DNA of 64,000 nucleotides from Parvularcula sp964219355 (GCA_964219355.1 CAXPOZ010000003.1:248001-312000); one strand, 5' to 3'. Positions 51,647-60,941 are shown, counted from the stretch's first letter. Made by a program: numbers and translations. Notes: generated by a model not told the origin, from the sequence alone.

Positions 51647-52654
51647 TCAGCTCTGGTAAAGGCTGAAGCCGAGCCCGAGCAGAATGATGATGAGCATCGC
51701 GATCCAATAAACGGCATTCACGAAGACCCATTTGATCACGGCCGAGAACCAGTTCGAGCCGTAAGCCTGCCGCTGGACCAGAAGCGGCTGAAGCGCGCCC
51801 CAGACAAGCGGCACCCACCAAAGGAAACCAACTATCGGAATCTTGCTCCAGACGATCGCGATCAGGAGATAAGCATAAAGCGCCGCATGCATATAAAGGC
51901 TGACGACGAAGTGGTCGTAGATGAAGAATTTGCGCCGGTAGATATAGAGCAGCATCAGCGTCAGCGCGTAGACCAAAGGCGCAAGAAGCAAGAAGCGCGG
52001 CAGGTTCTCGCGTGTCTGCGCCATGAAGAGCCGCGGATCCTCCGTCGCCCGTTTCAGGGCGTCCCCCATCCGATCCTCAAGCTCGATCATCCATTCGTGC
52101 TTGTCTTCGTCCTCATCTCCAAAGAGTGAGAAGTTCATGTCATCCGACTCTGAAGCCTCACCTTCTTCCGGCGGCACTTCGGATAATTCTTCCTCCGTCA
52201 GCGGAGGGGTTTCCGCCGTCTCTTCACTGTTCTCAGTGGACACTTCCTTATTCGGCTTCTCGAGATTGGCGCCCTCAACGAGGTGACCAAGATCCCAGAA
52301 CGCGGCGAGGAAGAAGAAAACCGAGGCGAAAAGATAAAGTCGGAAAGGCGGTGAGTACCGCACCCGCTGTCCGTCGAGGAATTTGCGCGCAAGCTTGCCC
52401 GGCGCGCGCATGAGCAGTGCGATCGTCCGGAACAGCTTGCCGTCAATGGCGAGCGTTTCGACGAAGACATCCTGTACAAGGCCGATGACCGCGCGGCGCG
52501 GCTCTCTCGCCGCCTGCCCGCAGACAAAACAATAAGCGCCCTGAAGCTTGGTCTCGCAGTTCTGGCAGTGGCTGCGATTGGGCGATTTTGCCTCGCGGCG
52601 TAGTTTGCGCATCTCCATGCCGCGCTGTCGCCAAGTCTTGAGTGTGTCCCGCAT
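51647..52654 (-). CDS. DUF3667 membrane protein with zinc ribbon
   Basis: This is a 335-residue protein. CQNCETKLQGAYCFVCGQ near residue 30 is a four-cysteine zinc-ribbon knuckle. REPRRAVIGLVQDVFVETLA and RTIALLMRAPGKLARKFLDG then RVRYSPPFRLYLFASVFFF are the DUF3667 core. An acidic low-complexity stretch with ENSEETAETPPLTEEELSEV follows, and then four membrane helices. The function is unknown. Its stop is convergent with marR, at a 3-base distance. Confidence 0.75.
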   Translation of the reverse strand: MRDTLKTWRQRGMEMRKLRREAKSPNRSHCQNCETKLQGAYCFVCGQAAREPRRAVIGLVQDVFVETLAIDGKLFRTIALLMRAPGKLARKFLDGQRVRYSPPFRLYLFASVFFFLAAFWDLGHLVEGANLEKPNKEVSTENSEETAETPPLTEEELSEVPPEEGEASESDDMNFSLFGDEDEDKHEWMIELEDRMGDALKRATEDPRLFMAQTRENLPRFLLLAPLVYALTLMLLYIYRRKFFIYDHFVVSLYMHAALYAYLLIAIVWSKIPIVGFLWWVPLVWGALQPLLVQRQAYGSNWFSAVIKWVFVNAVYWIAMLIIILLGLGFSLYQS

Positions 52655-52739
52655 GGATGCCCCGGTCCCGTCTCTGTGCTTCTCTACATTACACCCCAGT
52701 TATTTATTATGGCAAATTGCCGCCCCTCTACTGTTCCAG

Positions 52740-54224
52740 TCAGTTGATCGGGCAGTATTTCTCAAGAAAGGCCTGATGGGTGGGCATCCGCTCAACCGCA
52801 TTTCGGATATTCGCGTCCAGCCCCGTCATGACCTGGCGGATCTGATCTTTGTCCATGACCCGGCCCATGAGGTGATGCGCCTTTGGCCGAAGGCGCTGGC
52901 CGAACATGACCTGCACCCATGAATCGACCCGGAAGAGATCATCCGGTGCCTGATAGGCATGGCCATATTCACAGAAGAGCTCGATGCGTTCTTTGAGCGT
53001 ATCGGGAATGTCCATGTTGCGGCATTGCCGCCAGAACGCAGAATCCTCCCGTTCCGTCGCGTGATAGTGAAGGATGATGAAGTCGCGCACCCGCTCAAGT
53101 TCATTGACGGCCATGTCATTATACCGCTTGCGGACGGCTTCTGAGGTCTCCCCAAAAGGGAAGAGCTGGATGAGGCGCGTGATGCCGATCATGAAGAGAT
53201 GGATGCTGGTCGATTCCAGCGGCTCGACGAAGCCTGTCGAGAGCCCCAGTGCGATACAGTTCTTCTCCCAGACGCGTTCCCGCATCCCGGTCGTATAGCG
53301 GATCGGTAAGGGATCAGTCAGCGGCTTGCCCTCAATGCTCTGCATCAGGAGGTCTTGGGCCTCCTCGTCACTGAGGTGATGATTGTCATAGACAAGGCCA
53401 TTGCCAACCCGGTGCTGGAGAGGGATTTGCCAGCGCCAGCCCGCCTCATGCGCGACCGCCCGCGTATAGGGCCGCGCATCGCGCACGGCTTCTGTCTGGA
53501 TCGCTAGTGCCGAATTGGTCGGCAGCCATTCGCTCCAGTCCTGATAGCCGACCCCGAGCGTCTTCTCGATCAAGAGCCCACGAAAGCCCGTACAGTCGAC
53601 AAAGAGATCGCCTTCTACTTGCTGTCCGTCTTCCAGCAGGAGCGCCGCGATATTGCCCGTTTCACTGTTCTGGCTGACCTCGGCAATCTTGCCTTCGATG
53701 CGCGTAACGCCATGCTTTTCGCTCAGTTCCCGGAGGAATGAAGCATAGGCCTTGGCATCGAGGTGATAGGCATAATTGAGCCGCAGCTTTTCGGAGATGG
53801 CGAATTTCTCCGCTTTCGCTGCCTGCAACTCGAAACAGTAATTCTCGAGTGGCCCGCCGAGCCCCTCTTTCTGCGCTTCAAGCCAGATATTGTGGAACTC
53901 ACCCATCCAGGTGGGTTTGCCGATCTGGCCAAAGGAGTGGATGTAGCTATCACCTACCGCGCCCCAATTCTCGAACGAGATACCGAGCTTAAACGTCGCG
54001 CGCGTCGCCTTCATGAAGGCCTGCTCATCAATGCCAAGAAGGTGGTGGAAGGTCGTGATCGTCGGGATGGTCGCCTCACCTACCCCGACAGTGCCGATAT
54101 CGGACGATTCAACGAGTGTAATCTTCGCGAGCTTGCCGAGCTGAGTCGAGAGAGCCGCCGCCGCAACCCAGCCGGCCGTGCCGCCGCCCGCAATGACAAT
54201 CCGTTTTGGTACTGATGTGTTCAC
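52740..54224 (-). CDS. Flavin-dependent tryptophan halogenase-family protein
   Basis: This is a 494-residue flavoprotein. The FAD-binding GGGTAGW is at residues 13-19. The catalytic lysine equivalent to Lys79 of PrnA is at Lys79 in TRATFKLGISF. WRWQIP at 263-268 is the halogenase WxWxIP motif. The active-site Glu lies in GFVEPLESTS (Glu337). All canonical catalytic residues are therefore present. It is in a cassette with a JmjC-cupin, a SapC protein and a Caulobacter-type TonB receptor. Such cassettes sit beside carbohydrate uptake loci and not in antibiotic clusters, so the natural substrate is probably not free tryptophan and may be a peptide or protein. Confidence 0.9.
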   Translation of the reverse strand: MNTSVPKRIVIAGGGTAGWVAAAALSTQLGKLAKITLVESSDIGTVGVGEATIPTITTFHHLLGIDEQAFMKATRATFKLGISFENWGAVGDSYIHSFGQIGKPTWMGEFHNIWLEAQKEGLGGPLENYCFELQAAKAEKFAISEKLRLNYAYHLDAKAYASFLRELSEKHGVTRIEGKIAEVSQNSETGNIAALLLEDGQQVEGDLFVDCTGFRGLLIEKTLGVGYQDWSEWLPTNSALAIQTEAVRDARPYTRAVAHEAGWRWQIPLQHRVGNGLVYDNHHLSDEEAQDLLMQSIEGKPLTDPLPIRYTTGMRERVWEKNCIALGLSTGFVEPLESTSIHLFMIGITRLIQLFPFGETSEAVRKRYNDMAVNELERVRDFIILHYHATEREDSAFWRQCRNMDIPDTLKERIELFCEYGHAYQAPDDLFRVDSWVQVMFGQRLRPKAHHLMGRVMDKDQIRQVMTGLDANIRNAVERMPTHQAFLEKYCPIN

Positions 54225-54235
54225 TTCAGCCTTCC

Positions 54236-55261
54236 CTACCGATTGAGCCGCCGGAGCAGCATCGCCCGCAATCGCCGCGCTGTCATCTCATCCATGGGCC
54301 CAAGCGGACCTTTGGCATGATCCGGCAGATGGGCACCCGCCTCTTCCGCCTCGCCGAAGATGTAGTAATCGAACAGCCCCTTCCACGCGGCCTTTTCTGA
54401 TGCCGGGCGATCCCGCAGGCTCAATAATCCGTGCAGTAACGTATTTTGTGGTGTGTCAAGATGGCTGGCCACATCATTCCACCAGTAATTCATCATCACG
54501 TTGAAATCAGACAATGCTTCGACATGGTGCCACCAGAGTGCTGGATAAAAGAGAACATCTCCGGGCGACATCTCTGCCACCTGCCCTGCGGCCAGCGCCT
54601 CCCGGAAGCGTGGGAACCGCTCGAAATCTGGCGAACGAAAATCAACCATGCTGACGACCTGCCCGCCGGGGGTTGGCTCAAGCGGACCGGGATAGAGATT
54701 GGCGACCTGATCGGGCGGAAACAGGGTGAAGCGACGATCCCCGACAAGGCAGCAGGCCATATTGTTCGAGATATCGTAATGCGCCGTCGCAGTCGTCCGT
54801 GTGCCGATCCAGATGCTGACCAGCAATTGCTTCGCAAAGTCCTGTTCCGCCAGCGGCAGGTCATTCTCCGCCCGAAAGCCCGGCAGATAACCGTCTACAT
54901 CGGTAGAACCGACATAATAGGATGAGGCCTGATCATCTCCCAGATGCGCTGCCATCTCATCAAGATACCCATCAAGCCGGACGCGGGCCGCTGTGAAATT
55001 GAGCCCCGTCATCTCGTCATTATAAAAGAACCGCCCGCCGATTTCGGGCGGGCCAGTAAATCCGGTGACAGGCGCACCACCGTAAAACCGTTTCAGATAG
55101 TCGATCGCCGCACTCGGCGACTCCGCTCCTGCCGCAACGGCAGGCCAGTCCCGCACAACGGCTTTCATCAGGACCGGGCGCCCCTCCGCGATCAGCTCAC
55201 CGAAGGGGATCCTATCCGGCGTCACCCCTTCAATGATCCTGACATGCGGCAGCGCAGACAT
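54236..55261 (-). CDS. Cupin-like (JmjC) domain protein
   Basis: This is a 341-residue protein of the JmjC/cupin_8 fold, known from protein hydroxylases. The iron triad is visible as HYD in ATAHYDISNNM (HxD) and the His in YPALWWHHVEAL. FTLFPPDQVANLYPGPL and the DVLFYPALWWHHVE strand are diagnostic. The C-terminal helices (PASEKAAWKGLFDYYIFG) may dimerise. It is cotranscribed with SapC (upstream, 4-base gap) and halogenase (downstream, 11-base gap). Likely a 2-oxoglutarate- and iron-dependent oxygenase of a peptide or protein partner, by family. Confidence 0.88.
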   Translation of the reverse strand: MSALPHVRIIEGVTPDRIPFGELIAEGRPVLMKAVVRDWPAVAAGAESPSAAIDYLKRFYGGAPVTGFTGPPEIGGRFFYNDEMTGLNFTAARVRLDGYLDEMAAHLGDDQASSYYVGSTDVDGYLPGFRAENDLPLAEQDFAKQLLVSIWIGTRTTATAHYDISNNMACCLVGDRRFTLFPPDQVANLYPGPLEPTPGGQVVSMVDFRSPDFERFPRFREALAAGQVAEMSPGDVLFYPALWWHHVEALSDFNVMMNYWWNDVASHLDTPQNTLLHGLLSLRDRPASEKAAWKGLFDYYIFGEAEEAGAHLPDHAKGPLGPMDEMTARRLRAMLLRRLNR

Positions 55262-55265
55262 CTGA

Positions 55266-55991
55266 CTACCCGGCCTGTTTCATCTTCTTAAGATCGATCA
55301 GATGGCTGACATTACCCGTGGAGGTCAGAACCATATAGGCCAGATGAAGAAAGCCCTGATCGTGAAGTGACTTGAGCTGCTCCGCAGAAAGAGCCGACAT
55401 TGCTTCGGCGGAAATTGTGTGCATGTCAGGCACAACATATTTATTCGTGTCGGATGTATTGATCTCAACCGTCACGGGTTCGATCAGGCCCGCCTCTTCA
55501 AAAGCGGCAAACATCGGCGCCATGAGCTGGTGGCCGGCATGGATAAGCTGGAGGACGCCTGTGATCTGATTGAGAAACGGCGCATTCCCCCCATGCGGCA
55601 AAAAAAGAGGCACACCTTCTGTTCTCGAGATTCGTGGATCATTCAGGTCAACCTGGATCATCGCGCCCTGCCCTTGCGCCTGCGGATCATCAGGAGACGG
55701 CAGACCGATCAGGAACGGCCCGCGCGTCAGAATTGCGGGTATATAACGGGTCCGCCAGCCCTTCGGCCCGAGGAAAAGATTTTCGTCCTTATCGAGACCA
55801 AGAAGCGCCACCGGCTGGAAAGCGCCATCCTGTCCTTTGCGGAAAAAGATCGGGAATTCTCGCTGAACTTCGGGAAATTCAGTCGGGAAGACGAGAACCT
55901 GATTGACCTTGTCCGCTTCCGTCGGTGCGGATGGCGGGATGAATTTCAGATCATGGTGATCGACATTATTCAGAACGGCTGTGTTGGTCAT
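55266..55991 (-). CDS. SapC family protein
   Basis: This is a 241-residue protein. The start ATG 55991 (MTNTAVLNNVDHHDLKF) gives the usual N-terminus of the family, while an upstream start adds 15 unlikely residues. Hallmarks are VFPTEFPEVQREFPIFFRKG, PVALLGLDKDENLFLGPKGW and FLIGLPSPDD. SapC was first named for a surface-layer-associated Campylobacter protein, but the molecular role is unsettled. It begins the operon SapC-cupin-halogenase, with a terminator 76 bases upstream closing the TonB receptor gene, so it has its own promoter in 55992-56066 or relies on read-through. Confidence 0.85.
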   Translation of the reverse strand: MTNTAVLNNVDHHDLKFIPPSAPTEADKVNQVLVFPTEFPEVQREFPIFFRKGQDGAFQPVALLGLDKDENLFLGPKGWRTRYIPAILTRGPFLIGLPSPDDPQAQGQGAMIQVDLNDPRISRTEGVPLFLPHGGNAPFLNQITGVLQLIHAGHQLMAPMFAAFEEAGLIEPVTVEINTSDTNKYVVPDMHTISAEAMSALSAEQLKSLHDQGFLHLAYMVLTSTGNVSHLIDLKKMKQAG

Positions 55992-56066
55992 GGCACACGA
56001 TAATCCAGATCGCCCTACATGGCGAGCCTCCCTCATAGTAGGGCTTTATTACTCTGTCTCAAGATG

Positions 56067-56095
56067 AAAAAGGCCGCTCCACCGGAACGGCCTTT
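56067..56095 (-). terminator. Terminator of the large TonB receptor gene
   Basis: On the minus strand AAAGGCCG (56095-56088), an 11-base loop, and CGGCCTTTTT (56076-56067) form a stem with a five-T tract. It lies 33 bases past the receptor stop and separates the receptor from SapC. Confidence 0.85.
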
Positions 56096-56127
56096 CCCTA
56101 CTCATTTAAGCCTTGGGAGGTTAAGGC

Positions 56128-59100
56128 TTAGAACTTATAGCGCGCGCCCACGAGATAGCGCGGCTCCAACTCCTGGATGAACCAGAAGTTGCTGTAGTCA
56201 CGGGAATAAGTCCGCAGATTCTCACCCGTGAGGTTTATCCCCTCGAACGAGACGGCCAGATTGTCCGTGATGTCGTAAGTGATGTTGAGGTCGAGCTGCT
56301 CGAACTCATCGACGAAGACCGGGTTCCGGTTACCGCCGGAGCGGTTCGTCGAAGCCAGGAAGTCGCCGCGCCAGTTATAGGCAAGCCGTGCCGAGAGGCC
56401 GTACTTTTCATAGATCAGCGTGGCGTTGGCACTGTCGGAGAGACCTTCGAGGGCGAATTGATCCACATTCGGATCAGCGCCGACATCGATACCGACATCC
56501 CCTTCAACCATGGTGTAGTTTGCTGCCACGCCAAAGCCCGTGTCACCGAAGAAGTGCTGAACGGCCGCTTCGATCCCGTGAATATTGCCTTCACGGTTGT
56601 TGATCGGACCGGTCACCTCAAAGGCAAAGAGCGGGTCATTGGCATCAGGCACGACATCATAGGCGCCGAAGGTGGCGTCGACGAAAGCCTGATCAAGCGA
56701 GCCGCCCGAGAAGTTGGCGCTGAACATGGTGACAGCATCTGTCAGACCGAATTGGTCAATCAGGGCTGTCATCGTGAACAGGTTCACATCGGTTGGATCC
56801 GCGCCGAGACCCGAAAGGGCATCAAGCGCATCACCCGAACGTGAGCCAGCCGCACCGGAGCTTGGATCACGCAGGCCGAAGAGGTTCTGCGTGGTCTGAC
56901 CGACACCGATGAAGTTCCGTACACGCTTGTCGAAATAACCGATCGAGACATAACTCGCATCATCGAAATACCATTCGAGCGAAACGTCGAAGTTTTTCGA
57001 GACAAGCGGCAGGAGCCCGGCATTCCCGGAAGAGCCTGTCGCGATACCGCCAAGGGCCGTTGGCCGTGGCGGAGTATTGGCGTCATCGGCGACAAAGAGG
57101 TCACCGAAGTTCGGCCGCGCAAGTGTTTCACTGAACGATACACGGCCGATGACGTCGGGCCGGAACTCTAGTGAAAAGTCCATGGACGGCAGCAGATTGT
57201 CATAAGACCCGCTGTCAGACACAGGCTGGACATCCGACGTTAGCGCAATGGTGAAGTCGTTATCTGCCTGCCAGATGATGTTCTGCGGAATGGCGACTTC
57301 AGCCAGTGCAGAGACATCGGTTTCCTCATAGCGGACACCCGCGACAAGGTTCGCCGGCATACCGCCAATATCACCTTCCCAGGTGATTTGACCGTACACG
57401 GCGAAGATGTCTTCTTCGACCACGTTGAAGTCACGGCCGGTGTCGTTGACCGGATTGCCCATGCCAGCATAGGCCGCAGAGAGAAGCGAATAGAGCTCAA
57501 CGGCATTCGCCTTGAACGCAATACGGGCATCACCCGCCTCAAAGTCGTCATAGAGACAGGAGAGGCAATATTCGCTGACCACTCCTGGCGCGAATTGCTG
57601 GACGTCACCGGGATTGTTGATCCCCCAGTCACCAAGCGTTTGCTGCGTCTGGGTACGGCGCATGGTCATTTCAGACGCACGCCAGTTCACCCCAAAATCG
57701 AGCTTGCTGCCGATCTCATCAAGATCCCAGCTGGCATCGAGACGAAGCTCATCGACATCCTGCCCCTGGAAGGACGTGTTCGTCCGGGCAATCTGCGAGC
57801 CAAGGTCACCGACATCGAGAACGCCGTTGCCATTGCCGCGCAGCATGTCATCCAGCGTATAGCGCTGGACCGGGAAACCGGACCGGATGTCGAGCGAGTG
57901 TGCAGCAACAACAGGCGCGCCCATCGACACGAGAGTCGAGCTTGTGCCATTCGGCGCATCCGGGCCTGATTCGGCTTTCGATGTATGCGCATCAAGTGAC
58001 AGGGTCAGACGGTCGCTTACCTCCCATTCGGCATTGAGACCGAGGGATTCAAGCGTGTCCTTGCTGCCGCGGAATTGCTGCTCAAAGCCGATATCCTTCA
58101 CCCCGTTCAAGGTTTCCTGAAGGTAGACGGTGGTACCCACGACCGGGTTATCGTCAAAGATCACTTCGCCGAAAGGACGGTTGAACCAGTTGGTCTGGTC
58201 AGTACGCTGCTCTTCTAGCTTGTTCTCCGCATAGGTATAATCAACCGTCGCAGTGAAGTTTTCCTGCGGACGGAATTGCAGCACAGCCTGGCCATTGAGA
58301 CGCTCGCGCGTTGCCTCAGCAAGGTGATAACGGCTGTCATTTGGATAGGAGACAAGCTGATCACCTGCTGGCGGATTGGTCACCACAGTCGAGCCATTGA
58401 TCCGGCCATTGGCCGTATCGAGGAAGAAGTCACCCGTATTGATGTTCCAGTTGTTGCTGGTCGCGCTGACCGAAGCGCTGTCCCGACGCTGCCAGCTGCC
58501 GAAGACGGCGGCCCCGAGCGTGTCATTGTCATTGGTCCAGCTGTAAAGGCCGGCAATTTCCGGGGTCAGCTCATCGCCGTCCTCGACGCTGGTATCAAAC
58601 ACACCCTTAACCGAAAGCGTCCCGCGGACACCCGGATTATCAAGCGGACGGGCCGTTGAAATATTGACGGTTGCCCCGATGCCGCCGGACGGAATCGCCG
58701 CACGCCCGGTCTTGTAGACTTCAAGGCCGCTCACCCCTTCCGAGGCTAGGTTCGAGAAGTCGAACGCCCGCGAAGAGCCGGTGGCAAAATCCGCCTGCTG
58801 ATCACCACCGACTGTGGCGACGTTCGCTGTCGGCATGGTCCGACCATTGAGGGTCACAAGGTTGAAGCTGGCGCCGAAACCACGAGCCGTGACGAGCGAG
58901 CCTTCACCGTTCACCCGGTCAATCGAGACACCGGTGATTCGCTGTAGCGATTCCGCAAGGTTCGTATCCGGAAACTTACCGATATCTTCTGCGGAAATCG
59001 CATCGACGATACCGTTTGATTCACGCTTGACATCCATCGACTGCATCAAGGATCCGCGGATCCCTGTGACGACGACGACATCATCATCCGCATCATCCTG

Positions 59101-59196
59101 TGCGAATGCTGGCGCATAAGCGCCCATGATGAGGGTCGAGGCTGTGGCAAGCAGCGCAGTACGGCGCAGACCTCTTCCCGGTTGACGGTTACTCAT
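56128..59196 (-). CDS. TonB-dependent receptor, Caulobacter type
   Basis: This is a 1022-residue outer-membrane receptor. The start at 59196 has GGGAGGAA upstream (59200-59208). The signal peptide ends in GAYAPAFAQ. The plug begins with VVVVTGIRGSLMQSMDVKRE and contains SAEDIGKFPDTNLAESLQRI, the hallmark of the Caulobacter TonB receptor class (TIGR01782 type). The barrel ends in RYLVGARYKF with terminal aromatic residues. The class is associated with import of oligosaccharides. A 240-base leader with two LacI-type operators precedes it. It is followed by a terminator, then the SapC, cupin and halogenase genes on the same strand. Confidence 0.95.
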   Translation of the reverse strand: MSNRQPGRGLRRTALLATASTLIMGAYAPAFAQDDADDDVVVVTGIRGSLMQSMDVKRESNGIVDAISAEDIGKFPDTNLAESLQRITGVSIDRVNGEGSLVTARGFGASFNLVTLNGRTMPTANVATVGGDQQADFATGSSRAFDFSNLASEGVSGLEVYKTGRAAIPSGGIGATVNISTARPLDNPGVRGTLSVKGVFDTSVEDGDELTPEIAGLYSWTNDNDTLGAAVFGSWQRRDSASVSATSNNWNINTGDFFLDTANGRINGSTVVTNPPAGDQLVSYPNDSRYHLAEATRERLNGQAVLQFRPQENFTATVDYTYAENKLEEQRTDQTNWFNRPFGEVIFDDNPVVGTTVYLQETLNGVKDIGFEQQFRGSKDTLESLGLNAEWEVSDRLTLSLDAHTSKAESGPDAPNGTSSTLVSMGAPVVAAHSLDIRSGFPVQRYTLDDMLRGNGNGVLDVGDLGSQIARTNTSFQGQDVDELRLDASWDLDEIGSKLDFGVNWRASEMTMRRTQTQQTLGDWGINNPGDVQQFAPGVVSEYCLSCLYDDFEAGDARIAFKANAVELYSLLSAAYAGMGNPVNDTGRDFNVVEEDIFAVYGQITWEGDIGGMPANLVAGVRYEETDVSALAEVAIPQNIIWQADNDFTIALTSDVQPVSDSGSYDNLLPSMDFSLEFRPDVIGRVSFSETLARPNFGDLFVADDANTPPRPTALGGIATGSSGNAGLLPLVSKNFDVSLEWYFDDASYVSIGYFDKRVRNFIGVGQTTQNLFGLRDPSSGAAGSRSGDALDALSGLGADPTDVNLFTMTALIDQFGLTDAVTMFSANFSGGSLDQAFVDATFGAYDVVPDANDPLFAFEVTGPINNREGNIHGIEAAVQHFFGDTGFGVAANYTMVEGDVGIDVGADPNVDQFALEGLSDSANATLIYEKYGLSARLAYNWRGDFLASTNRSGGNRNPVFVDEFEQLDLNITYDITDNLAVSFEGINLTGENLRTYSRDYSNFWFIQELEPRYLVGARYKF

Positions 59197-59434
59197 GAAA
59201 GTTCCTCCCAATTTTATGCGTTTACTGACTTTTCAGAACGCAAAGACCCCTCGTCACGACAAGCAGGCCTGCCGCGCCTTATGATCCAGCAAGCAGCCTG
59301 GACGGCTGAGACCGCTCAGAACCGCTCAAAAACAGACAACATCCGGGGAAAGACCCGTCGAACGTTCTCCTCCAACCTGGGACGAAGTGAGACGTTGAAA
59401 TGGCAGCATTGCGCCTGCCCCCCTCTCCGCAGAA

Positions 59435-59448
59435 TGTTAGCGCTAGCA
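59435..59448. promoter_or_regulatory. LacI-type operator 1
   Basis: TGTTAGCGCTAGCA is close to the palindromic LacI-family consensus TGTTAGCGCTAACA and is followed by a second site 23 bases away (59458). It lies about 240 bases upstream of the TonB receptor start. It resembles the sugar-responsive operators of Caulobacter (TGGTAGCGCTACCA for XylR). No LacI gene is in the window. Confidence 0.7.
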
Positions 59449-59457
59449 GGATATAAA

Positions 59458-59471
59458 TGTTAGCGCTACCC
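59458..59471. promoter_or_regulatory. LacI-type operator 2
   Basis: TGTTAGCGCTACCC repeats the core TGTTAGCGCTA in the same orientation as site 1, with centres 23 bases apart. Twin sites at this distance are common for cooperative LacI-family binding. The region 59197-59720 has no gene that I can support. Confidence 0.65.
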
Positions 59472-59720
59472 TTTTTGCAGCAATCGGCCATGATATCCGT
59501 ATAGAGTGCGGCATTTTCGTCACGAGCAGGATCACGGAAGCACTGTGTTTTATTGCATCTGCGAAATTCCGCAGACGGTCTTTTGGCTGGAAAAAGAAGA
59601 CCTTGGCCCAGAATTTCAGCGCCTTTCGGGAGCTAAATACCAAAGGTCATTGGAATGAGGAGAAATTCGCGGAGGAAGTGCTTTTGGCCTCAATCATCGA
59701 AGAGATCGGCCAAACAAAGA

Positions 59721-59806
59721 TGGTGCGGGCGGCGGGACTCGAACCCGCACGGCCAAAGGCCTCGAGATTTTAAGTCTCGTGTGTCTACCAATTCCACCAC
59801 GCCCGC
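59721..59806 (-). tRNA. tRNA-Leu (anticodon TAA)
   Basis: The minus strand starts GCGGGCG and ends CGCCCGCACCA, so the acceptor stem and encoded CCA are complete. The anticodon stem CGAGA/TCTCG encloses CTTAAAA, anticodon TAA. The long variable arm GGCCTTTGGCC is typical of leucine tRNA. The T arm GGTTCGAGTCC is conserved. It lies just after the end of metA. Confidence 0.97.
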
Positions 59807-59849
59807 GTGGATAGCGCTTCTGCGCAGTTCTGCGCGGCGGCGCAAGCTA

Positions 59850-60773
59850 TCAGCGACCTTCACCGATTCGTTCGAGTTCAAACGGCGTCGTCTGATAGGT
59901 CTGGTTGATCCAGTTACCGATAAAGAGATGCGCATGCGCGCGCCACCGATTAGGCGGCATCAACCCTGGATCATCAAAGGGAAAGTAATTCTTCGGCAAC
60001 GGCGTGTCGGGATTTTCACGCCGGTCGCGCAAATATTCGTCCCGCAGGGTCGTTGCATCATATTCGAGATGATTGATCATATAGAGCCGCCCGCCATGCG
60101 GCTCATGGATCAGGCACGGCCCCGTCTCCGGCGAATCAAGCAGCATCCGCAGAGACGGCACGTCCTCGACATCATGACGCTGCATCGTCGTCCATCGCGA
60201 CACCGGCACCTGGATCGAATCAGAAAAGCCGACAAGAAATGGCGAGCCCGGTCGACAGTTCGAATGCGGGAAAACGCCAAAAGCTTTTTCGGCCAGCCGC
60301 ACTTTTGAGAGGCCGTGGAAATGATAGAGCGCCGCCATCGCGCCCCAGCAGACAAACAGGCTCGAATGTACATTGCTGGTCGTCCAGTCGAAGATGCGCT
60401 TGAGCTCATCCCAATAGGTGATCTCTTCATAGGGGACCATGCCAACCGGCGCGCCAGTGACGACGAAGGCATCAAATTTCTCCGCTTCCACCTCATCCCA
60501 TGTCCGGTAGAAGGCCGCGAGATGCTCCGCTGACGTCGTTTTTGATTCATGGCTTGCCGCCCGGACAAGCGTCAGCTCGACCTGCAGCGCCGTCGCCGCG
60601 ATCAGCCGCGCGATCTGCGTTTCGGTTTGGATCTTATTCGGCATCAGGTTGAGGAGCCCGATTTTCATCGGCCGGATGTCCTGCCGGACCGCCTCGGCCT
60701 CCGCCATGACCATGATGCCCTCATTGATGAGGGTGTCACGTGCAGGCAGCTGGTCGGGGATCTTGATGGGCAT
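59850..60773 (-). CDS. metA: Homoserine O-succinyltransferase MetA
   Basis: This is a 307-residue enzyme that acylates homoserine in the first step of methionine synthesis. The nucleophile is Cys142 (FVCWGAMAAL). His235 and Glu237 (MINHLEYD) complete the triad and align with E. coli numbering. Residue 111 is Gly (TGAPVGMVPYEE), which published work on the family ties to succinyl-CoA use, whereas Glu there gives acetyl-CoA use. Length matches. The start ATG 60773 gives MPIKIPDQLPARDTL, the family N-terminus. No SAM riboswitch was recognised in the 170 bases upstream. It is divergent from the S9 peptidase. Confidence 0.94.
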   Translation of the reverse strand: MPIKIPDQLPARDTLINEGIMVMAEAEAVRQDIRPMKIGLLNLMPNKIQTETQIARLIAATALQVELTLVRAASHESKTTSAEHLAAFYRTWDEVEAEKFDAFVVTGAPVGMVPYEEITYWDELKRIFDWTTSNVHSSLFVCWGAMAALYHFHGLSKVRLAEKAFGVFPHSNCRPGSPFLVGFSDSIQVPVSRWTTMQRHDVEDVPSLRMLLDSPETGPCLIHEPHGGRLYMINHLEYDATTLRDEYLRDRRENPDTPLPKNYFPFDDPGLMPPNRWRAHAHLFIGNWINQTYQTTPFELERIGEGR

Positions 60774-60941
60774 CGGTTCTCTATCGGTCCTGTCCAGTGG
60801 GTGTCAGACCCAGCCTACATGGCCGTTTCCGCCCTTTTCGTGAAGGTCCCCCCGCAATTGCATGCTCTGGCCATTCGACGCAGAGGTTGCACCCTGCCCT
60901 GATTGCTTTAGGCTCCTTGGCGGGGACATTTGGGGTGCAAA

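Noticed and set aside
52740..59196. An antibiotic gene cluster, suggested by the halogenase
   Set aside because: No NRPS, PKS or other biosynthetic core gene is present. The neighbours fit the carbohydrate-uptake halogenase cassette better.
59443..59643. A 66-codon minus-strand frame between the TonB receptor and tRNA-Leu
   Set aside because: It covers the operator region, has no ribosome site and no recognisable domain.
60774..60941. A SAM-type riboswitch before metA
   Set aside because: The SAM-II core and its pseudoknot partners could not be found on the minus strand. A weak CACGAAAAGGGC sequence is present, but not the rest.
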